A stretch of DNA of 64,000 nt from Toxoplasma gondii ME49 (taxonomy: Eukaryota > Apicomplexa > Conoidasida > Eucoccidiorida > Sarcocystidae): assembly GCF_000006565.2 (NCBI RefSeq), contig NC_031476.1:5083900-5147899 (forward strand), given 5' to 3'. The translations under genes were made by a program, and so were the position numbers. How positions within the stretch are numbered: position 1 is the stretch's first letter; each line of letters begins with the position of its first letter. Under the pieces are notes generated by a model. The model was not told where the DNA came from. It searched no databases and saw only the letters and a program-made list of their open reading frames with translations. Positions 35,951 to 47,637 of the stretch are shown here, one piece after another.

Positions 35951-38692
35951 GTAAATGTTTGGTCAATTACTGAATCAGACGATTTCCAGAAGTGCGCCCC
36001 ACTGACAGAGGGTTTACACCCTCAAATTTCCTCTTTACGATGTCGTTGTCATCTGAACTACGAAGAAGAGAACTGGGCGGTTGTTAATCGGACGAGTACC
36101 GCCAGCGCAAAGTACAAGATACAGATGACATGCACAAGCGAAGGGACCTTATGAAATATACTTTGTACAACCAAGTGAAAACCCCAAGGTGACACCAGAC
36201 ATGTCCTTACAACCAGAATTCTCTAGACATTGACCAATTGGATTTCCGGATACGATTGCCGTCGGATTTACCATACGAAATGGGGTCTATGAACAACTAC
36301 CGATGCACTAGAAAACCAAGGGCATAGTCGAGGCAGTTGGGTACAGACAGTGGTATTTCTGGTTGACGCAAGCATAAGCGTCTTGCCAACAGATCAGTGA
36401 GGATGCTTCTGGCAGGTATGCATAAGTGCATCCTGATGTGGCATTCCCCGTCAAAGAATCGCGTGGACGCTGACGTCAATATCTGTTAATGCGTGTAATG
36501 CATGAATTACGCAGCAGCTAATCCAGTGATATCGTGGAAATATAGGGAAGATGTCGCGTGTTACAGATTTCATCCGCCCCCGCGGATTGTTTTTCAGGCC
36601 TCCATAGCGAGAGTTACATCTTAATACGTTGGTACGACATTACACGGACATCATGTGGCGATCAGCGGTACGGTCGTCCTGTGCTGCATTTTCATTTATC
36701 TCCTGCATATCTTCGTCAACCCTCAGCATATCGGTCCCTTGAATGAGTGCAGAATCAACATTGTTAGCCACAAGAGGAGAATCAAAGTTCTTGGCATCTA
36801 TTGTCCCTCATCGGTGGTCACCATTGTGCACAGTTGTCTGTACATGTGTTGGGGCTTCAAATTTTCTTCAACGTTTTCAGGTAACGACACAAGGCTCCTG
36901 CATGAGCGGCAGCCTTCGAGTGTGGTGGCTGCTGCACCGTACCGATCGTACCAGGCAATAAACAACTTGTGTTCGAATCACATGGTATTGGTGGTTAAGT
37001 GTTGGTTGCTCATATGGAGATCTGTGGAAAGGAACTCTGCAGAAACTGCGACTGACGGGGTGCCCGTTTGTCCCTGCACATGGCCGTGCAACTAACTGTC
37101 AATTTAAGACGATTCGCCTTCGTATGTTCCGGTGATGTACTTCAACTGACCGCACATGTGCCCCTATAGTGTACTGAAGTCTTGAAGGTGCTCCCCATTC
37201 TCGACGTGGTGGTCCCTATCCGGTTATTGTCATACTCTCAAATCTACCGCTGCACGGGTACGAGTAATCCGCAATCTGGCTGCCAGCGACATGACCATTA
37301 GCTTTGGTAAATGTTCGTCAAATGCCACCTTATTGTTGCAGCAACAAGGGCAACAGGGACACTCTGTGATTCGCGCATATCCTTTTTATGTGTTGTCGTC
37401 ATGCTTGTGTATTCGTGAATATGCGATTGGACACTGATTCGGCCGCAAACACTGCGGTCGAGCTTCATTCACGACAGTGGGGAGCGGGGGTAAAAACGTT
37501 GTGCCAGCACGGCATGTTTCTTCAATGATATGCGTGTGAGAACCGAAATCGATGTTAAAATGCTTAAGCGCTCCGCTGCACTCACTGAAGCGGCTCTGCA
37601 AGTAAAAAACGTCATTGGCATGATAAGACTGGAGGCAACGAAAGGGGTCGCTGTGTGGAAAAAGAGCTTTCATCTTGCTCCTCGGCTCGTCAGCCTCAAT
37701 GATAGGCCCTGTACCGCGCTGACGTACAGGAGCCCCTGCAGTTATTACCGTCCTTTTTTTCACGGTTTTTGTACCTTTCCCCCTGATGGAGCTTGCTCAT
37801 ACGTTCAAAACAGTTTTCTTGATATACTGTCGGCGTTTCAGATATGTAAGCAGCTGACAACCAGAGACCATCCCTCTGACAATTGGTGCGATCGTGGAGA
37901 CGCTTTCTTTTCGCAATAACCACTGTGATAGCGAAAATACTCGTAACGTACCACGAAAGGAGTGGGCGGTTTGTCGCAGAAGGGGGTACATCTGGCGAAG
38001 ATTATAATTTTGAAAACTAGGGCACTGGCAAGGAATTCGGACACACGCTTATGCTATGGCTGCAGAGAAGCGCAACCACATTCAGAAGCCACCAGGAAAA
38101 TGAAGAATACCTTCCTTTCCTATCGCGCTTTGCAGCGCCTTACGAAAACAACAGGCCGCTCCATAATCGTAGGAGTCCTCTGACGACATCAGCAGACGCA
38201 ACAACTGGCAGAATGCCAGATAAAAAGTGTACCGCCGTAAGGCGTTCCAGATTTGCTGCATAAGGATCAACATTGAATAGGATTGACCAACATGAATGCA
38301 GACGGTTGTCGGGACCCCGTCCACAAAGTTGTTGAGTTCGAGTTACTACCAAGTCTAAAGGATGCATCAAACGTTTGACAGAAACGCCAGTAGATGACAT
38401 AGCATAAGCCACTGATGGGTCAAAAATGCCCCAACGTCGAAGCCTCACCCAGGTAAAACCGCCTTTGATTGAGGCGGCTTGCAGTGCAGCCTCCTGGCTC
38501 GTTTTTCGGTTCATCCGAGAAAGTGCTAAAGGAGCTTGAGAGATTTGACAAGCTGCGCGCAACAAACCACCACCTCACAATTACGTCAGTAGCATTTCTT
38601 CAAGGAAACGAGGTGTTTATTCCAGAGCACAGACATTGGCTTTCCCCATTCGCGGCTGGCAGACTTATCTCACTCTCGACACCAGACGAGTC
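35951..38692. other. intergenic region, no supported gene
   Basis: This 2.7 kb lies between a candidate plus-strand gene and the 3' end of the helicase gene on the minus strand. Overlapping short frames at 36655-37095, 37386-37763, 37530-37919 and 38140-38565 lack domains and conserved-looking splice pairs. Part is expected to be 3' UTR of the helicase gene. Nothing else was seen. Confidence 0.4.
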
Positions 38693-41600
38693 TTATTTCG
38701 ATGTGCCCAGCAACTGCTTGGCACATCGATGATCCACTCAAAGCATGCGCCATATGACACAGAGCTCGTCTGCTCACCTGAGACAGTTCCGTCCTTAGAA
38801 TTGACGTCGTCCTGGCCTGAGCTGCACTCCTCGCTGACGCCTCTTCGTCTTCCGAAATATCAGAGTCAAGCATGATATCAGCCGCCTGCGCCGCCTTTTT
38901 CAACCATGAAGTCGCCCGTCGTTCCTTAGCTTTCTGCACGTGAAACCAAACCGATTTACAGTGTATGCACCGCGTAAAGCACCTGTAAAAACGTGTACTG
39001 AGGAACTCCAGGAAAACTCCCGGTGCGGTTTCACTCGTGTCAAGGAAAGAGCATTGTGTATTCAAATATGCACGATGTACGATCGCAGAAGACGCTTTGT
39101 CCAACAGAGAGCAACCGGTCCAGTTTACAGTAGCAGCTCATCGAACTGGGCGTCTCTCGCGCGAGATAATGGAACTTCAAGCACGAGCTAATACAATCGT
39201 CTGCCGAGAGGACGCAATAGAAAAGAGCTCCAAGGGACAAGCGCAGAGAACGGTGGCGACCCCACAACTAGGGTGATACATTTGTTGACAGCTCCCACAA
39301 AAGTCTAACCAGATCGGTACTTTTCAAAGACATCTTCAAACGATGGTCTCTTTCGTTCTTACGTGATGTCCCGCAGATTCAATCTGAGTTGCGATTGCAA
39401 GAATTCTCTTCACTTTCGTCAGCTGACTGTACACTCGAGAGCTTTTGTGCATGCACGCAGGCGGGTCCAATTCTCCGACATTTATCTGCACCGGCTTCAG
39501 CACCTGCAGCCACTCGGTGACTTGGGTCGGGCTCAAAACGCAAACTGTTTCACCTGAAGACGCACAAAACGTGAAGATGTTAAGCATATGAACTGCGCTG
39601 AGGCTAAACCGATGCACAGATATGACAGTGACTGGAACCGAAAACATCCGCTGTTGCAGCCCCATTGCACAACTAGGCAGTGAACGTAAAAACCGGAACC
39701 TACTACACAGGTACACGGCTTTTGTTCTGCCTGTTGAACGGTCGAGTGAACACAGAAACATTATCGTTTCACAGGCTGCCCTCTTGCCCTCCCTGCCCCC
39801 GCCCCCTCATCCTGCACGCGCTCTCTTAGTGGCCTTTCTCTCACGGACATGGCCCGACTTAAAAACGCTTCAGCAAATAGGGAAATAACAATTCTGGCGT
39901 CTGTTACTAAACACATCCGACCAAGGTAGCGACAAGACTTCCCCTTCCGCGGCTCACCCGACTGCTGAGCCCGGGCTGTCCGTCCACTTCTGTGAACGAA
40001 GATAGAGGGCGACCGAGGAGCTTGAAAGTGGATAACCTCCTTCACTTGCTTCAGATCCAGACCTCTACATGCGACGTCCGTGCAGACGATCACAGCGCGG
40101 TTCGCGCTCTGGAACCTGTCGATGGGAAACAGGCCAAAGGGCAGCTCTCGGTCGCAAGAAAAGACCAGGCTGTAGGATTCGAGCTGTCACAGAAAAACGA
40201 CTCTCCAATGCCAAGGGAATCCAGAGTCACCATGCAATTGTCCGCAGTCATCGTTCTCTCCGAAATTCCAGGTCGTCAAAAAAGTCTCTCTAAAATGAGC
40301 TGGCGGGGCATACAGGACTGAATACCCATGGGATAGGTCTCCCTTCGCTGAGCTTCTCAACGAGATCATCAACGGAAGCTGTTGGTTAAAGACCATGAAC
40401 AACAGGTGAAGAGGTTATGTGAGCGTACAACAGGAAAAGATGAAAAGCCTACCTTTCCACGCGCTTCAGCCGTTGTTTCTGTTGAAGATTTGAGTGTAGG
40501 CCAACGACTTCAGCCAAAGGGGCACCCTTGGAGCCACCTCGCTGGCATGCTTGGTGTTTGTCGCGACCCAGGACAAGGCTGAGCGTTCAGAACAGAGAAA
40601 CGAGACACGGTCCCTTCCGCGATCGTCGCAATACATCCAACAGTCGTTTGGCTTTGACTTCGTGCAGAATTGTATCGACACGCTACGCGTCAGGCTGTCA
40701 TAAACGAAAAAAGCGAACAACAGTTCTGCTGCACCCCAATCTTTAACGCGTCTCGTGCGCTCACGCACGCCACCCCATTTGGTCAAAGTGAAGCATTCAC
40801 GAGCTCGTTGTCTACAACAACTTTTGTGGAGGCCTCAGACTCCGGAGAAAAAGACACCGCCGTAGCCCCCGCAGAGAGGCGCTGAGTGGCAATGACCCGA
40901 AAAACAAGTCTGCTGCTTGGCCCGAATTCTTCCTCGCAATCTTACGGTAAGACACCCCAGACGGAAATGCCGGCTTTGAGTACACACACAGACACGTATG
41001 GCGCATGGCGCATCCAAAAAGCAAAACCGGCGGTGCAGCTGAATTAGCGGGATCTCTACCGCAGTGGAGAGAACCGACCGTACACTTTAGACAGCTGAAA
41101 AAGACGATCGCTTTCCGCCATCTAATGCATAGTGTCCTCTTTCTAATCGTGAGACAGAGGTTGACAGAGAGAGACGGGCCTTGAAGCGTCTGCATGCAGG
41201 TGCCTCCCCAGCTGACACCACGGCCGCGCAAATTCTTCGCTGTTCTCCCGTGGAACCAGAGCACGCCTTCTGTAGCAGTCGTCGCCAGAGTTGATTTTTA
41301 CCTGAGAATCGGATCTAAACGGTAGACGTAGGAGATGGCGTTGACAAAGATCATGACTTTCAGAGGCTCGTTTGCGGGAGCAGACACAAAGAGCTTGAGC
41401 AGAAAGAGAACCAGATACAGCTCCTGAAACAGGACAGAAACAAGAGGTGCACACGCTTGCCATGCGGCTTCGAGAGTCATGCAGACAAACGTAGAGAAAA
41501 GTTAAAAAAACATGGCACTGCTTGGTGCCGTTGTGCTACCCTCATGGGAGAGAGACAAGACCTACTGGTAGTCCAGGGCCTCCCTTGTGCTTCCTTTCTG

Positions 41601-42086
41601 CCGCTATGGAAGACAGAGTGGCATACAAGTGAATGTGTGACAGAAGTCGGAGCGTCGCGAACACTGCACGGAAACGAAGTAATGCTTTGAGACGCTGTTT
41701 TTCTACGCATATTTCTGGTTGTTAGAATTCCTTCCCCACACTGTGCCTCAGCGCTGCTGGATAGCGTTGCTGGCGGCCTTGCTCTGTTGCCCACCACCGG
41801 CTTGTCGAAAATGACAACTCAAGATAACATCGGGTTGCCACAAGAAGAACCACAGACACGGCTTCCTACGTGCGTGTACCTGCCCACCAAAAACCAAATT
41901 TCAATGTTCATTCAATTGGAGCTAGCCACATTCGTAGATGCACCACTCCCCTTCCCACACAAGTGCTTAGACTTCCTGGAAGATCCACTCCCCTGCGCGC
42001 ATCGGCTCATCCCACTTTGTACGCTACATGCTCGTGCCTGCTTAGCAGCCTAGCGATCCATCCCCTCATTCAACAAATGCTACATA

Positions 42087-42123
<37 letters not shown>

Positions 42124-44677
42124 CATATATATATATATCGTTCCATCTATGCGGCGAAGCACCTGCCTTCACACATTTTACATTATTGATGTGTATCCTA
42201 CAAAATACCTCCTTGCGAATACATACGTACTGGTGTTCATTAAAACCCATCTACAGAAAGGTAGACGTATTTGGGGTCACCAAGTATTCAGATGTATTCA
42301 TCTACATGCCTGTGCACCCCTACGTGTACACGCGCATAAAAAATAAAGGAGTTTATAATCAAGGAAACACATCGACGTGGACATGTGTGTTGGATGGCAT
42401 GTCACAGTGTCTACGCGGAAACTGATGGACATCACAGAGAAACGAAAAAAGGCAAATAGAGGCACAGATCACAGAAAACGATAGCTGCGGCGGCTCAGTT
42501 ACCTTTGTGAGAGTTCTGAAATTCCTAGGTCGCTCACGTGCAGCGGCTTCGCGATATTCGCATCGCCTTTGAAACAAAACGCAGAAAGTTATGGTGTACT
42601 GACACACTGTCAATCACGCGCTTACCTCTTCGCCTGCGGCCGTCTTCAGCGCCGTGATGGAGAGACCGTCAGGCAACTTGAGAGGTCCCGCTGCGTGGTT
42701 GTGCTCTCCAGGTGGGTGGCCCGCTTTACCGAATTTCCAATCTGGATCGTCTGCGTGACTTAAGCTCTGCTTGAGTTTCGTCGTATCCCCGTCCTTTATA
42801 CTGAGATCAAAAACCGCCAGGCGTTTCTTTCGCAAGTGCACCCGGTCCATAAGGGCTTGCAGAACGCTTTGTCGGTCTTTAGCTTCCCGTCTGTGTTTTT
42901 TCTTTTGGCGACTCGAGGGGTCCATAGCAAGAGTCGCTGAGAAGATAAAGGTTTGAATCTTGCGGCACTCACCGAGCGCGAACGCGTTTTCGTCGTTTTC
43001 GCGAGAGTTGCCTCGCCGCCTTTTCGTGTCGGCGTTCTTCGCCTTCTTCGGAGAAGGCTGCGCCTTGTAAATGGCGTCGAGGAGACCCTCCATCTCCTGG
43101 AAGCACCCTTCCTGCGTTAGCCTGTCCGCCTCATCGAGCACAAGGAAACGGAGTGTATGCAAGGAAGCCATGAACTCCTGACCGCGCTCGATACGGCCGC
43201 GGCGGTTGCCTTCTCCGTTCTGTGTGCCTCTGTCAGGGTGCCCCGCCCCGTTCGACTCCTCGCCTAAGACCGGCTCGTGGTCCACGATGCCATTATCTCC
43301 ACCAAGGGCCAGCGAGCGAGACACACTGGTTTGGGCGTCCTGAATCACGGCGAAGAGACGTCCGGGTGTCCCGATGACGATTTGAGGCCTCACTTGACCT
43401 AGAAGTCGAAGCTGCTTCTGCAGGGCAAGGCCGCCGACGAGACAGACAGCCGCCAGCGGTGTATAGACACAGAGCGCCTCCAGGTGGCGCTGGACCTGAA
43501 GTGCAAGTTCTCGGCTTGGAACGACAATAAGACACTCTGGCCCATCGACTTTGCCGCCTACACTCTTTGGGCCTCCTGTTATGTTGCCAGCTCCCTTCCC
43601 CGCTTCCGAGCTAGCCTCTCCGCTGTCACTTGCTTCCTCCGGTTCTTGCTCGTCATCACTCGAGCTCGGCCACGCGTCGCCAGCTGCCTCGCCGCCACCT
43701 TCCACACGCATCTTCCGCTTCTTCTTTAGTGTCTTAGTTTTGTTTTTGTGCTCGATCTCTTTCTCGTTTCGCCGAAGCGCTTGCGCCAGCAAGTTGCAGA
43801 CAATGGGCACCCCGTACGCAAGTGTCTTCCCGCTTCCCGTCTCCGCGGCGCCGACGATGTCCTTTCGATCTCGAAGAGCCGCGAGAAGCACAGAACGTTG
43901 AATGGGAGTTGGAGCGAAGAATCGACAGTCCTGCAGAGCGCGTAGCACGGCGGGGTGCAGGAGGTCTTCCGAGGACGAGTCGAGAGCAGACAGCCATGCA
44001 GGAAGAGCGGTTCGAAGCTCCGTGACAAACTGCCACTGCTCCGTCGCGTCATCCAGTGTACAGCGAGGCGGCATCCGGGAAGGGGGTGAGGCCGACGCAG
44101 CGTCGCCGCATGCGGTCGGGGAAGCATTTGACTGATACAGTGCTCTCGCCGGTGCTGAGGAGCGGTCAGAAGCTGTGGAATTCTTTCGAGTGTCTGAAGA
44201 AGAAGAACGAACACTCTTGCGGCTCTTGCTCTTGTGAGACGAAGCCGGATCCGCCGCTTCCTCGGAAGCCTTTACAGGCTCCCTCCCGTGTCCGGGGGTC
44301 TTGAAAGCGGACTTGACTGTAAAGTCACTGGACAAGGAATCTTGAGAGCTGTCCTTAACCTTCTTTTTTCCTGTTTTCCGCTGCTTCCCCTTCCCAGATA
44401 CCACTCTGGCCACAGCCGACTCTGGGCTCTCTGCAACGCTGTCTAGGCTAAGGACTGAGGGGTCGAAAATAAGCGCTTCACCGCCATCCAGCTCTTCCAG
44501 TTCGGCCATCCCCTCCATCTGACACTCACGCAACGTCGCCGCATCCAACATCACTTGCTTCCAACGATCCCCACCTTTTCTTCTCTTCGTTTGCGAGTGG
44601 ACCTCGGCAGCCGATGGAGGGGCGGTGACACCGCGGGCCTCCCCGTCAGTCTCTCCTCTTTGGCGCTTCTTCGCCAT
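38693..44677 (-). CDS. MAK5: DEAD-box RNA helicase, DDX24/Mak5 type (7 exons)
   Basis: Predicted exons, in transcript order: 44677-42626, 41423-41302, 40578-40453, 40115-39958, 39553-39363, 38933-38778 and 38713-38693. All are GT-AG and phase-consistent, giving ~941 residues. The start is MAKKRQRG (context GAAATGG); the frame is open upstream to a Met at 44716. Motifs: Q-motif region ending APTPIQ (~255-260), I AETGSGKT (278-285), Ia PSRELA (387-392, Ser for the usual Thr), Ib TPGR (437-440), II DEAD (515-518), III SAT (580-582), V TDVACRGLD (~779-787) and VI HRSGRTAR (~808-815). Long charged insertions separate I from Ia, Ib from II, and III from the second RecA lobe, which is characteristic of the DDX24/Mak5 family. 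Mak5 acts in nucleolar 60S subunit assembly, and a basic, Ser-rich N-terminus fits nucleolar localisation. The last exon, encoding only LLGTSK, is the least certain. Confidence 0.9.
42087..42138. repeat. (CT)n(TA)n compound microsatellite
   Basis: About 13 CT units run directly into an interrupted TA run, inside the 1.2 kb first intron of the helicase gene. On the helicase mRNA sense strand it reads (TA)n(AG)n. It is likely length-polymorphic. Confidence 0.9.
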
Positions 44678-46924
44678 TTCCTCTGAAGAATGTTCGAGCA
44701 GTTCGAAAGCAAACAATAAACAAAACTACACAAACGACTAAGGTGTTGAGTATTTTGCCGCTGGTCTCGCTTTCGAGCGCTGAGACCGAGGAGAATGGAG
44801 GAGCCTCATAAAAGAACAAACGACGCGAGCGTCACCCTTTCCTGACCGCACGGGAAGCCGAAACACAAGTCAAACGGGCTAGGTTCTTCGCATGGGGACA
44901 AGATGCCAAAAGGAAGTGTTACTACAGATTACTCCAGCGGCACAACGGGCAATGAAATGCGCTCCGCAGTCGGCAGCTCGATGTCGATACAGATGCACTC
45001 AGCATTTTCAAGAAATGCGACTCATGTGGTGGCTGCAACACTCCCCGGATCTCCCCGGAAAAAGGAGAAATTGCAAGCTACTCAGCAAGAAAGAAAAGGA
45101 CTGGGCCCCTCAAGCGTTTTGCAAACCAGGGGAGATGCATGGGCATGCAAACTGCATGCAGTTTTGACTCTGCATCGAAGTCTCTGCAGTGTGCGGGACC
45201 TAGGCGGGCATTAAGGATCTCAGAGGTCAGCATGAAACGACTGACGAAATGCAACTATACGAACCAGATCAGGTACATGCTATTTCGCTACACATGTAGC
45301 TTGAGAGATAGTGGAATTTGCAGCTACCACGAATGTCTGTTGAAATGATACTCATTCAACCAGATGAATGGCGACGTCGAGAGTCCACGGAGGCAACCCA
45401 CTCATGAAAGAGTCAGTACCCACAGACCGAGCTGTGGCAGTACATGTGTAAGTCGTTTTCCTGGCTGGGGAGGCTTAAACGATATGAAACTTAGAACCAG
45501 TGAAGCGTCGTCACAGTTTCGGTTTCAGAGAATAGGAATGCAATGCATCAGCCGGACATGGGGCATGACATTTTCAGGACACAGGTGGGTCCCTAGAGGG
45601 AATGCAGTGCTGGCGACAGATAGTGAAGAGCTCACCTATGAGCATAATTCCGCTGCTTATATAACTATCTGCCCTGCGCGAACGCTGGGGTCTCTCACAA
45701 AACAGGAGCTGACTGAAATCGTTTCTATGCTTCCTCATGCCTTCAGCTTTTTTTCTCGATATCCGTCACATCGCGGACAAGAGATCCCCGTTAACCGTGG
45801 CGGTCGATGTGTTCTGTGTCAGCATCGTACTGTCAGTGTTTCTGCCGCGTTGCCCATGTAAGTGACACTATCTGTTTCGCAGTGACACTACATGTCACAA
45901 GTACATTGATATGAAATACTGTAGCTTCTGAATAGTTGGCTTCAGGAAAGCGTCTCTGCTCGTTGCACAAGAGGTGAACTGTCCGAGACTCTTGAAATTT
46001 CCTTGATTGTGGGGATCCTGGGACAATGCCACGGCTGTTTGACCCAGATAGGTAGCCGACACTGAGGAAATGGTACTATAGGACGACAGAGCAAGTCTCG
46101 GACCTTCATGTCATGCATCTGCGTGCCAGCCATCATGAAGTCTACTACCCAGTTCGGTACGGGATCTACGTATTTTTCAAAACCCGAAACTATAACGGTG
46201 GAGAGACTACAGCGGCAACACTCAATAGCCGCGCTGTGAAACATTTTTCTTGTCCAACATTTTCAAACGGGAAAATGTGTCAATAAGACACGTTTAATAC
46301 CTCTAGTAAGCATCGGGTCTGTCGGACAGTCAGTTAGGTGTATCAAGTCTGAAAATCTAAAATCAAGGCTTCACGCTGAACGGACTCGAGAATTCATACA
46401 CTAGTAGACTCACAAGATGGTCAGACCGGGTTCCGTTTCCATTCACAATCTATTGTTTAGATCGTAGGCGACAAGGCGTCGCAGGAAACAGATTGATCCC
46501 CGCCACATCCTATACCTTCTGCCGTCAGGCAAGCGATCTGCTGCTATAACGTGTCGCCAGCCAAAGAAGCGAAACAAAAAAAAAAAACCGAAAAAAATTG
46601 AAAAGGAACACGTTTCCCTACCTTCTTCTGTCCGCAACTGTCCCCTGACGTTCATGGCTACGACACTGTCCCCGTCGGAGCCAGTAGCAGATGATATGGT
46701 GAACGAAAAAGAAACCCCTTGACACCAGGGAACAGTTGGATTACTGTCAGTCGCCACCGCTCGCGCGTTATAGGCAAACCAGATTCCAATGAAGTGGAGT
46801 TGGGCGCTCACGGGAACAAAGCACGAACAACGCGGAGCGTCTTTCCGTAAGGCGCGCTGCTGAATTTTCATGCCTTCACCTTTTCGATGCCATCAAACCA
46901 TTACCTGAGATTTCCTGTGTTTTT
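44678..46924. other. intergenic region upstream of the helicase gene, no supported gene
   Basis: It separates the helicase start (-) from the stop of the p25-alpha gene (-), so it should contain the helicase promoter and the p25-alpha 3' UTR. A plus-strand frame at 45364-45861 (165 codons) and a minus-strand frame at 46443-46871 have no recognisable domain. A 13-base A run lies at about 46575-46587. Confidence 0.45.
45153..45160. promoter_or_regulatory. TGCATGCA motif upstream of the helicase gene
   Basis: TGCATGCA lies about 480 bases upstream of the helicase ATG at 44677. Two partial copies (GATGCATGG and GGCATGCAA) lie within the preceding 20 bases, giving a small cluster. Confidence 0.35.
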
Positions 46925-47637
46925 TCACATGACTCCCTTCTTCACGCCGCGTACGTCGTATTCGCCTCTATCACAGATGTTAGACAAGTTGTTGAACTGC
47001 CAGCGACCTTCGGCCACCAGCACGGGCCCGCCGGTTTTGTGAATTCTGGTGTAGGTGTCCTTGTCATCGTGCAAGCGTACGTGTTCCGTGTTCGTTCCAA
47101 CGAAAATAGGGCCCCCTTCAGCTGCAAAAGAGATACAAAGAAAGCACGTTGGCCCAGACTCTAGAGAGACGCGGTTAACTCCCGGATCAGGCGTTGTCCA
47201 GTTTGAATCATCCTAGAAAGTTAACCGAGTAAGGCGCTGGACTTGCGGCACTTGCGGCAGTCCTTGGACCGTGATGTGGTGTGCCTGAGACAAATTGTTT
47301 CGACTAGCGACCGAAATACTTTCACTTAACCCACGAAAGAAACTTGCCTACGCATGTGTGGCTTAACTTACACGCGGCGATTTTGGTGACGATTTGGTCG
47401 GCCGAGGCTCTTTTCTTTTCGGCCACGAGTTTCAGCGCATCCTCGAACTGAGGGTAGTCAATTTTCCTGGCAGTCTTTCCCTTCACCTTCACAAAGATGA
47501 GGTCCGCATCGACGCTGGTCAAACTCTTCCCGTCAAGAACACCTGTGTCTTCAGAATTTTGACGAAGGTGCGGCCGTCCATCGCGCCGCTACCCCTTTGT
47601 GTAAGCGATGAAAGCAACCGACGGACGCCGTTGCCAT
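46925..47637 (-). CDS. short p25-alpha (TPPP/FAP265-like) protein, 5' exon apparently frame-disrupted
   Basis: Members of this family bind or bundle microtubules, and short forms are flagellar proteins in algae. Exon 2 (47121-46925) encodes EGGPIFVGTNTEHVRLHDDK and continues DTYTRIHKTGGP to RGEYDVRGVKKGVM, then stop. This matches the HDDK.TYTG.....GGP and DVRGVK landmarks of algal short TPPPs. The 5' exon (to 47372, donor TGTAAGTTA, phase 1) encodes the p25-alpha core VDADLIFVKVKGKTARKIDY. Upstream homology continues but changes frame: FIAYTKG is in the core frame, MDGRTFVKILK in a second frame, and the ATG at 47637 (MATASV) in a third. There is an in-frame TAG at 47591-47589 and no ATG in the core frame. 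This implies single-base indels near 47619, 47591 and 47550, from assembly error, gene decay or unusual splicing. The C-terminal half is intact. Confidence 0.72.

Noticed and set aside
42480..42562. Possible extra exon in the helicase first intron, flanked by AG and GTAACT on the minus strand
   Set aside because: Its best-looking frame needs phase 1 at the start and leaves phase 2, but the neighbouring exons are both phase 0. Joining 42626 directly to 41423 gives continuous family sequence (TALKTAAGEE then ELYLVLFLL).
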